A stretch of 11,761 bases of DNA from Candidatus Omnitrophota bacterium (GTDB lineage Bacteria; Hinthialibacterota; Hinthialibacteria; JAKQFZ01): NCBI GenBank assembly GCA_029558215.1, contig JAKQFZ010001249.1, positions 1 to 11,761 of the forward strand. The letters run 5' to 3'. Under the pieces are notes generated by a model. The model did not search any database. It had not been told where the DNA came from and was given only the letters and a program-made list of their open reading frames with translations. Shown here one piece after another: positions 1 through 10,100 of this stretch (positions are counted from its first letter, which is position 1; the number at the start of each line of letters is the position of its first letter). A program made the position numbers and the translations under genes.

Positions 1-1
1 G

Positions 2-1132
2 GATGTGACTGCGCCGTCCGGCGGGGATGGTTCCAGTTGGGCAGCGGCATTCCAAGACCTTCAGGATGCGCTACGGGTAGCCAGCAGCTTCCAAGGCGCG
101 CAGGTTGATATCTGGGTTGCCAAAGGAGCCTACCTTCCCGATTCGGGAACGAATCTTCGAACCCACTCTTTTGAGATACCCGACGGCGCCAGAGTGTACG
201 GTGGTTTTATGGGCCCGCGTTCGACTATCTATCTCGGGGGTGAAACCAGTCTTGAGCAGCGCGATATACTCGCCAACGAGACGATACTGAGCGGAGATAT
301 TTCTGGTGCCAACTCCTACCATGTTGTTGTTGCGTACAACGTGGGACCCGAAACCTTGCTGGACGGATTCACGATACGAGATGGTCTGACCATGATGGTG
401 GACGACGAAAGAGGCTGGGGCGCTGGAATGTACGTTTCCCAGTCGAGTATTGTCATCAGCAACTGCCGATTCACTGCGAACATGGCATACAAAGGGGCAG
501 GGTTGTTCTGCGATGTCGGCAGTCTTCCGAAAGTCGTCAACTGCTTCTTCCGTGACAACTGGGCGCAGTACTCGGGTGCTGGCGCATTCAACAAACAGAA
601 TAGCAACGGGCAGTACATCAACTGCGCCTTCTCGGGCAACAAAGCCGACCACACAGGCGCAGCCATGAACAACCGATACAGTAATCCGACCCTGATCAAC
701 TGTACCATTGCGCATAACTCAAGAACCGATAATTCACCTTTCAGCGGGGCTGGAATCAACAATTACAGTTCCAGTCCTGCAATTCGCAATTGCATCATCT
801 GGGGCAACGGCGATGGATCGTTCGAGAACCAGATCGGTGGGGATTTTTCCGAGTTGTCATACAGTTGCGTGCAGGGTTTGACGACGCAAGGAACGTCCTG
901 TATTGCGGATGATCCGCTGTTCTTTGACGCTGACGGACCGGACAACGTTATTGGCACGGAAGACGACAACCTTCGTCTGACGGAGGATTCTCCATGCATT
1001 GATGTAGCCAATGCATCCTTCAACAACGAACCGCTGGATATGGACTCCAATCCGCGCATTCTGGATCTGCCGGAAAACGCGAATGCAAGTGGCTTGGCGA
1101 TTGACATGGGTGCCTATGAAAGACTTCCGAGA
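2..1132 (+). repeat. Beta-helix module M1 (5 rungs, lacks only its first few residues)
   Basis: Residues 1-377. The head begins at DVTAPSGGDGSSW, so only the start of the usual YVD strand is cut by the window edge. It continues with FQDLQDAL, WVAKGAYLPD, YGGF and ILSGDI. The rung ladder spans about 419-808 and holds five NC-type rungs, closing with NCIIWGN. The tail has SYSCVQG, DADGPD then GTEDDNLRL at 926-979, SPCID near 989, a short DMDSNPRI linker and IDMGAYE. There is no calcium-loop motif after it; the next module starts at once. The tail belongs to the short class shared loosely with M4-M6. Confidence 0.88.
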
Positions 1133-4100
1133 GTTCTGTATGTGAACCGCTCGTACACGGGAACAACAAAGGGCACCTCTTGGGATCAGGCCGTCAATGA
1201 TCTCCAGGCAGCACTCAAGATGGTTGATCGCTCAGTTGGATCGAAACCTCAGCTGTGGGTGGCACAGGGAACTTACTATCCCGACTTGGGCACGGGTGCC
1301 AGATTCCTTTCTTTTGTTCTTGTAAACGGAATAGAACTTTACGGCGGTTTCAAGGGCATCATCAGCGAGGTCAGCCTGAGTGACCGCGATCCGTTGGTGA
1401 ATCCAACCGTCCTATCGGGAGCAATCGGAGCTGCCCGCAAGGCGGACAATATCTATAATGTCGTCACCAGCAATGGCAATGACTCTTCCGCCATTCTCGA
1501 TGGGTTCCTTGTCACACAGGGTTACGCCGACGGCGATTCAGTCAAGTTCCAGAATGTTGGTGCGGGAATCCTGATTCGTTCGGGTGAGCCGACGATACGC
1601 AACTGCACTTTTGCTGCAAACGAAACAGTGACTCAAGGTGGTGGCGTCTATGTCCAATCCAGCTCTCCACAGTTTACCGATTGCCGGTTCAACAACAACA
1701 AGGCGGCAACCCAAGGCGGTGGAGTTTACAGCACTCTCAACAGCACCTGCACGTTCACCGGATGTAGCTTCCAAGGCAACGCTGCTGGGAATGACCCTGG
1801 GCTTCTCTCAAAGACAGAGCAGAAGCCAAAGGTCAAAGAGTTCATCTTCCGACTTGCCACAGGACAAGGACACGGTGGTGCGATCTACAACGACGGAAGT
1901 GCAACATCAAATCTGAGGGACTGCGTGATCAAGAACAACACTGCCGCGGATGCCGGTGGTGCGATCTACAACAAATCCACAGCCGTGCTGAACGTGCGCG
2001 GTGGACTACTGCAGTCTAACGCTTCCGGAAGCGTGGGTGGTGCCATCGTGACAATGTCGAAGGATCTGACACTCGTTGGTGTCACCCTGCATGACAACCG
2101 AACTGTCTACCAGGGTGGTGCCTTGTACATGGAGAACGTGTCTCCGACAATTGTCAGCAGCAGATTCTACGGAAACGCCTCTTATCTACAGGGTGGTGGC
2201 ATCTACAACGACGGTGGCAGACCTGTCCTGACAAACAACATCTTTGACGGAAACTCATCCGACCAGGGTGGAGGAATCTGCAACCAGTACAACGCCAACG
2301 CCAACTTCTACAATTGTACTTTCCACGGCAACTGGGCGACAAACCAGGGGGGTGGCGTGGCCAACCTGGATAACAGTAAGTCAGCATTTAACAACTGCAT
2401 CCTTTGGAACAACAGCGATGCGGAAGGAGTTACCGAGAGGGCGCAGGCACGACAGGCCTCAAAAGGACCTTTGTTCTATTCGTGTTGCGTTCAGGGCTGG
2501 AGTGGCACTCTTCCAGGCTCTCTGAGCTTTGGGGATGATCCACTTTTCCGTGACGCTCTTGGTGCTGATAATCAGGCGGGAACTCCGGACAACGATCTGA
2601 GGTTGTCTGCTCAGTCTCCTTGCATTGACCGAGGGAACAACACTTTGTTGCCTGGGGACGTCGCTGATCTGAATGAGAATGGAAATACCTCGGAACTGCT
2701 TCCCTATGATCTGAATGGGTTCCGACGGCTTGTCCAGGATTCCGCCACCAACGATCTGGGCGTTGGAACAGCTCCGTTTGTTGACGCTGGCGCTCACGAA
2801 TTCCAATTGGACTGCAACGGGAACGACCATCCTGACTACCTGGACATCGCTGACAGCACAAGCAACGATGCGAATCTGAACGAGATTCCAGACGAGTGCG
2901 AGCTTACCGCCCGACCGGTTGTCTATGTTGACATCAACGCAACGGGCAACAACACAGGCGCCAGTTGGACCGACGCCTTTATCGATCTTCAGTCGGCGCT
3001 TATCTTTGCCTCCACAAACGGCAAGGGTGTTGTAGAGCAGGTCTGGGTGGCCAATGGAACCTACTATCCTGATCGAGGTACTGGCCAACGAATGCGCAGC
3101 TTTGCGCTTCCAGAGAACGTGGCCCTGTTTGGTGGTTTTGCGGGCGCGGACAGCGTGGAACACCCTGGCGGTGAGGTCAGCCTGTCTCAGAGAAACATGG
3201 ATGCCAACAAGACCATTCTTAGCGGTGACATTGGAGCCTCGGGTGTTTGGGGCGACAACAGCTATCACGTCGTTATATCTGACTCGGACACGGACTCTCC
3301 CGCGATTGATGGATTCACCATAACCAAGGGCAATGCCGATGGCGCTGATGATAGTGGCAAAGGTGGCGGCCTGTTGGTTCTCGGTGGGAGTCTCAAGGTT
3401 TGGAACTGCTCATTCCAGGATTGTCGAGCCAAACAAGGTGCTGGAATCTACAGTCACTTGGGAGAACCGCAACTGGTCAACTGCGTCATCAGAAACTGTC
3501 AGGCAAGCGAAGAAGGCGGAGCCTTGCTTGCCTATGGGGAAACTGTATTTCCTCTGATCAACTGCACCATTGTCTACAATTCTGCAGCCAACTCTGGTGG
3601 TGTACTCGTCACTGGTAACTCTTCCGTCTACCTGATGAATAGCATCCTTTGGGCGAACACGGCAGGTTCCGGTACCACCGAACAAGCGCAGGTGGCAGTC
3701 GTGGCGGGACAGGTGAGCCTGGACAGTTGCTGCGTGCAGGGTTACACTGGAACCCTCCCCGGCAATCTCAGTTTCGGACTCAATCCTCGATTCCACAACG
3801 ATGGGGTGTCTCTGCAGATGGACTCTCCGTGTGTGGATGCGGGAAGCAGCTACGCGCTTCCTGAAGACTTGTATGATCTTGATGATGATGGCGACACAAG
3901 CGAGTTTCTGCCCGTTGATATCAAGGGATACCGGCGTCTGTTGGACAGCCCGCATGCGCCGAATGTCGGATTGGGCGATCCCGTTGTTGATATCGGTGCG
4001 GCTGAAGCATGGTTTGATTGCGATGGAAACGGCATACCTGATTACATAGACACCGAGAAGAATCCGGAGCGTGACTCGGATGGAGACGGCGTTCTGGATG

Positions 4101-7100
4101 ACTGCGAGTATATGGCTTTTGTGGATGCCAGCGCCACAGGGATGAACGATGGAACCTCTTGGTATGACGCGTTCAACGACCTTCAGGATGCTCTCCAACT
4201 GGCAAGAACGGATTCTGCTATCACAGAAGTCTGGGTTGCGGACGGATCGTATTCTCCTGCATCTGCGACAGGGGCGAGAACGGCGGCGTTTGATCTGCCC
4301 GACGGGGTGGGAGTCTATGGTGGCTTTGGCGGCTTGGACTGTGCTGAGTACTACAATGGAGAATGGGAACGCGTTCAGCGAGACGCTTCAATATACGAAG
4401 CGATCCTGACGGGAGATCTGAAAAGCGACGACACAGCAGGAGGAGACGCTTCGGAGAACTGCTACCACGTTGTCACAGCACGGCTTGTGGGTGCTACCAC
4501 GACTCTGGATGGCTTCACCATCATGAGTGGAAACGCCAATGGACTTGCTGCAAGCGGCGACAACACCGGTGGCGGCATTCTCATTGATACAGCGAGTCCG
4601 ATTCTGGCTCGCCTTATCGTGAAAAACAACAAGGCAACAGGTTCTGGTGGTGCCATCTATGTACGAAAGAACTCCGACCCGAACATTTCCGACTGCGTGT
4701 TCCTGGGCAACACCTCGTCGCTGAATGGCGGTGGAGTCTACAACCTTGGAAACGGGACGTTCAAAAACTGTGCCTTTATTGGCAACCGTTCCAATGGTTT
4801 CGGTGGAGGCATCATTAACCAGGACAACACCGCTGTACTACTGGGCTGTCTCTTCAGCGGCAATAGGGCTGGTGGTGCGGGTGGTGGCTCGTACAATGCC
4901 GGCAGCGGCACCAAGACGTACATCAACTGTACCTTTGGCTCAAATATCGCTGTTCAGGACGGTGGAGGCATCGCCACTGTGATGAGCACGGTCGGGGTCA
5001 GCAACTCGATTCTGTGGGGCAATACCGACAGAAGTGGGACGGGTGAGATCGCGCAGCTGTTCAGGCAGGGTGGCAATCTGACCGTTGACTATTCCTGCAT
5101 CAGGGATTGGACACGTGGTGGAACCAAGAACATGACAGACGATCCGCAGTTCGTGCTGCCCCTTGGTGTGGATGGTGTGGCAGGAACGGCTGACGATAAT
5201 CTTCGCCTGGCACCTGGCTCTCCCTGCCTGGACGCAGGCAACACCTTCGCCCTCTTCTTCGAAAATACTCTCGAGAAAGATTTGGACGGAGCACCGAGAA
5301 TCCAGGACGACCCGTGTGCTTACAATACTGGCAGCAGCTTCTTCTTTGGATCGCCAGTTGTTGACATGGGAGCCTATGAACACTTCTATCCGTCCACGTT
5401 CACCAATAAGGTCGTGTACGTCAGTGCACTTGCGACAGGCAACAATGATGGCACGAATTGGACAGACGCCTACACAGATATCCAGGACGCTCTGGATGCA
5501 GCGCGTGGCTGTCAGTGGGTTGACCAGATTTGGGTCGCACAGGGCACCTACAAACCTGATCGGGCAACCAATGAACGGACTCGTTCGTTCGAACTGGTCA
5601 ATGATGTGGCTCTGTACGGTGGGTTCGCCGGTGGGGAGACGGCGCTTTCTCAACGCAACTGGAGAGTGAATCAGACCGTGCTTTCTGGCGAGATCGGAGA
5701 CTCGTCCATCTTGAACGACAACACCTATACCGTTGTAAAAATGGTGGGCCTTAGTCACAAAACCGTACTCGATGGATTTACGATAGCGGGTGGTTACTCA
5801 ACAGATTCAGCAGGCGGCGTTCTGATTCAGGGCGGATATCCTTTTGTGCTGAACTGCACCGTACAGCAGAACGTGGCAGTGAATGGTGGTGGAATGGTCT
5901 GCGACGCCGCGGGTCCTTATGTCGCTAACTGCAAGTTTTTGGGGAACTATGGGCAGTTGGGTGGAGGATCTCTGAACCGAAACACTTCGACCGCAGCGTA
6001 CGTCAACTGTCTCTTCTCAGGGAATCTTGCCCTGCTGGAAGGTGGCGGAATGCGTGTTCAGGATTCTCCTTTGACGGTGGCAAACTGTACTTTCTCCAAC
6101 AACGCGATCCTCACTTCAGGTGTGTTCTACGGCGGAGGTATCTACAAGACTGGGGGCGAGGTTCCAACGGTTTCCAACAGCATTCTTTGGAACAACGGTG
6201 GGACATCCCAGAATCATCAGACATACGGTGTGATCTCCTATCACTACTCCACTCTACAGAGCTGGAACGGAGTTCTAGGTGGAGTCGGGAACAATGGTAA
6301 CAATCCCCAGTTTGCCAATGCCCTCGGGATGGATGGCATCGCGGGAACCGAAGACGACGATTTGCGCCTTACGGTGGGGTCACCGTGCTTGGATTCCGGA
6401 GATGGAACCGTCTTAGATGAGTGCGCTATGGTCAGTGGGATGAGGCTTCCTCGCTGTGTTCTGACGGACCTCGATGGCGGACTGCGTTTCCAGGATGACC
6501 CATGTGCATTTGAGACTGGCGTGCGAAGAGAACCGACGGAACCTGTTGTGGACAGGGGACCGTATGAGCACTCCTTCCCGCCTGTCTACCCTGAGCGGCT
6601 CTACGTTGACACCAATGCCACAGGTTCAAACAACGGTTTGTCGTGGGCAAATGCGTATACAAATCTTCAGGACGCTCTGGGTGCTTCTGCGGCATGTGCC
6701 TGTGTCAAAGAGATCTGGGTGGCTGATGGAACCTACAAGCCAGATCGCGGAACGGGCAACAGGAATGCAACTTTTGCTCTGGTGACAGGCCTTAGGTTGT
6801 ACGGAGGCTTTGCTGGTGCTAACTCAACGGCCTATCCGGGCGGTGAGACGGCGCTTGACCAGCGAAACTGGCAATCAAATGCAACGGTCCTCAGCGGCGA
6901 TCTCTTGGGCAATGACCTCTCGAACTTCGTCAACTACGCTGACAACTCTCTGCATATTCTCACGGCTGTCGGCTTGGCGTCCGAGTCTGTGTTGGACGGG
7001 TTCATTATCGAACGAGGCAATGCATCCGATTACGCAAGTTCAGGCTGGCAGGGCGGTGGAATACTCATAAACAACAGCAACGTGACCATCGCCAACAGTC

Positions 7101-10100
7101 GCTTCAGGCTGAATTCCTTTGGTGCAGTGCATCAGCGTCAGGGCATAGTGCTGTTCGACAAATGCACTTTCGAGAGCAACGCCACAACAGGTAGTTCAGG
7201 TGCAGCTGTCATGGCCTCGGGGCTTTCACCAACCCAGGACAGCTGGACTCACTTGCGCAGTTGCCGGTTTGTTGGAAACAGCGCAAATCTCTATGGTGGT
7301 GCGCTCTATGCCTTCAGCGCAGCAGAGGTCAAGGTCGAAGGTTGTGCTTTCTTTGGAAACACCTCCAATGGGCATGGTGCTGCAATCTACATGAATCGTG
7401 TTGCACAGCCTTTTGTTGTCAGTTCTGTGTTCAGTGGCAACCGAGCAGGCTCAGCGGGGACGTCTGGTCAAGGCGGTGGCGCGTACGTCAGCGAATCTCC
7501 GAGTCTGAAAGTCATCAACTCGGTCTTTGCCAACAACTCGGGTTGGGGGAGCGCGGAAGGCGCTGGTGGTCTTGCGGCCGACGGTGCTGAGATTGCCAAC
7601 TCCATCCTTTGGGGCAACTCCTTCAAGGTCGGCAGTACGACTTACTCCGGTGCTCACAACCAAGCGAATACGATCCTGACGTTGCAGCCTCTCGTTATCA
7701 GCTATACACACTGGCAAGGTTGGACGGGGGTTTGGGGTGGCACGAACAATTCGAGCGCCGATCCGTTGTTTGCGGATGCTGACGGGCCGGACAACAGCGT
7801 CGGTACGGCGGATGACAATCTCAGGCTGAGCTCCGGTTCGCCTTGCCTGGATTACGGCAGCAACGCCAAGGTACCAGCCTGGAATACAATTGACGCAGAA
7901 GGCAGCGCTCGTATCCAGGATGAGCCCTATGCCTTTGAGCGTCTGACGGAGACTGCTCCCATCGTGGATATTGGCGCTTACGAGCACAATTTCGGAGCGG
8001 CACCCTCCAGGCTCTACGTGGACAGCAATGCCGCAGGAACCAACACGGGTCTCAACTGGTCGGACGCCTACACAGACTTGCGGGATGCTCTTGATCTGGC
8101 CAATTCGTGCGCTGCGGTCAAAGAGATTTGGGTTGCTGCGGGCACATATAAGCCCGATCGAGGAACAAGTGATCGTTCCCAGAGTTTTGCCATCAACGGA
8201 GGAGTGAAGGTCTATGGTGGCTTTGAAGGGGTCCTTGCGTCGTCGTATCCTGGAGGCGAAACCCAACTGAGACAGAGAGACTGGCGAGCCAACAGAACGG
8301 TTTTGAGTGGGCGCATCGGAACCTCCCTCAACTCCTATCACGTTGTGACAGTGTTTAATGCAAAGGGATACTGCTGGCTGGATGGTTTCACAATTGAAGG
8401 TGGCAATGCCAACGGAGTTTCAGGTGGCATTGACTATTTTGGGGGCGGTCTGTGTGCTGAATCCTCCCAGATATACATCAACAACTGTGCCTTCGTGGAA
8501 AACACGGCGTCTCAGTTGGGAGGAGGCTGTTATCTGTACAACTGCGGGGCATCAGTGGTCAACTGCTTCTTTGGAAGAAATAACGCAACTTACGGTGCTG
8601 GACTCTATGCGCAAGTCTCCAACCTGCAGACCTACAACTCCGTATTCAGCGGTAACATGGCGCAGAATGGTGCTGGCCTGTATCTGTTCTTCAGTGAGGC
8701 TAACATTGTCAACGGAACCCTCTATGGTAACACTGCCTCCAACAATGGGGGTGGCTGTCTCATTCAGACAGATCGCCCCATAGCCTTTAAGAATACGATT
8801 CTTTGGCACAATCAGGACAAGAATGGCTCAGGCCAGTCTGCACAGATGCACTTTGCTTCGGGCACTGCGACAGTCAATCACTCATGCGTCCAGGGATGGC
8901 TTGGCACTCTGACCGGAGTCAAGAATACATCGGAAGACCCAATGTTTATGAATCCCCCGGGAGCCGATGGCATCCTTGGAACCTTGGATGACGATCTGCG
9001 ACTGAGTGCGATGTCTCCCTGTATAGACAGCGGAAACAACTCCTATGTCGCTGCCGACTTCGCTGATTTCAACCACAACGGCAACACGACAGAGAAACTC
9101 CCATTCGACTTCGCCGGGAAAGAACGCCTTCTGGATGATCCTTTGATGGAGAACACAGGCACTGGGACTCCTCCCGTGGATATGGGTGCCTTCGAGTTCT
9201 ACATGGACTGCAACAACAACGGAGTTCCGGACTACATCGAGATCGCCAATGATCCGAGCCTTGATGGTGACGGCAACAGCATCCTGGATGAATGCAACAC
9301 CTTCGTTGGAGATGAACTGGTGCCACCGCTTGGAGGCGCTGACCTGGCTTTCGAACCGTACGTCAGCAATGGAAATATCGCGTTCGTCCATCCGTTCGAT
9401 CGGAAGGTCTATGCCAAGGCTCCAGGAACCGTGAAGGTCTCTTGGGCAAGGGCAGGTATTCCTCGGAGTATCACCGGAAACTACACTGTCATGACGACCC
9501 CCGGAACGGTCACTGCTTATATTACCAGTGCTCCGTACAACTCGCCTAAGGTGAAAATGGAGGCGCTCAAGAAGGGAACTCCGCCCGTGGATGTTGTCTT
9601 CCATTACAACTCGACAATCAAGGATGACGCAACTCCAAGCGATCCGCTCACGACCGCCGATGCCTATCTGGACATCCTCGATCAGATGTCGGTCGAGAAG
9701 GTCGGTCAGATTCTTCTGGAGTACCGAAACCGAGTGACGGGAGAGAAACTCGACTTTGAGATCATGGACGTCAAGAATCCTGTCCCAGTCATTTCGGCAG
9801 GAGTCGAAGTCGGAACGGAACTACTTCCATCGTCACCCGACAAGACGGATGAAAACTGTCATCCTTATGTATCGCTGGGCTTGATCGGAACGCCTTATGT
9901 GTATCAGCAAGGTGCAGTTCAGCCCGGTCCGACTCAGTACAAGGTCTACGCGATTCGTCCCTCGAGCAATAGCCCCAATCGCATTGAGATCTTCTGGTAC
10001 AAGACAGGCAAGTGGGATGTGCAGTGGCCTTCGGAAGTGCATCGCTACATTACCCAATGGCCTGCGGAGCCTCAGATCAATCTCAGAGGCACCAGGGTGC

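Larger units (their letters stand above)
1133..2917 (+). repeat. Beta-helix module M2 (10 rungs, longest)
   Basis: Residues 378-972, 595 residues against 377-471 in the other modules. The head has LYVNRSYTGT, WDQAVNDLQAAL, WVAQGTYYPD, LYGGF and VLSGAI. The ladder (1559-2413) has about ten rungs, twice the typical number. Rungs five to eight lose the usual Cys (NVRGG, TLVGV, TIVSS, VLTNN) while keeping the GGA/GGG turn. A 28-residue non-repeat insert interrupts rungs three and four at 1787-1870. The tail is the long class: CCVQGWSGTLPG, GTPDNDLRL, SPCID, an Asp/Asn loop at 2666-2695 (DLNENGNTSE), FRRL and VDAGAHE, then the DCNGN motif. Confidence 0.88.

Noticed and set aside
1787..1870. Possible frameshift pair inside M2
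   Set aside because: The frame is the same before and after, rung motifs resume normally, and no alternative frame restores rung motifs within the segment.
2459..3268. Minus-strand open frame of 269 residues
   Set aside because: In-register shadow crossing the M2/M3 boundary; explained by scarcity of TTA, CTA and TCA codons in the sense frame.
3875..3904. GATGATGATGG microsatellite-like run
   Set aside because: It is a short Asp run within the D.D.DGDTSE loop that is paralleled by non-identical codons in M2 and M7, so it reflects protein constraint, not a DNA repeat.
5163..5669. Plus-strand frame of 168 residues starting with ATG
   Set aside because: Out of frame with the giant coding region. 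It overlaps the conserved LRL..GSPC and GTYKPD segments, and its own translation is Ser/Thr/Arg-rich with no motif.
4940..5758. Minus-strand open frame of 272 residues
   Set aside because: In-register shadow of the M4 tail and M5 head; no ribosome binding site context or family similarity, and the sense frame is clearly coding.
7451..8341. Minus-strand open frame of 296 residues, the longest complete frame
   Set aside because: It is the exact-register reverse complement of the M6 tail and M7 head. Its composition is Arg/Val/Ile-rich without any recognisable motif, while the sense strand shows strong module conservation.
8358..8783. Plus-strand frame of 141 residues over the M7 ladder
   Set aside because: Out of frame with the rung motifs NC.F..N and GGG, which are intact in frame 2 across the same bases.
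419..8812. Possible CRISPR-like or tandem DNA repeats suggested by recurring GGTGGTGGC and AACTGC words
   Set aside because: The recurring words are codons of the GGG and NC rung motifs. Spacing varies, third positions differ, and there are no identical repeats with unique spacers.
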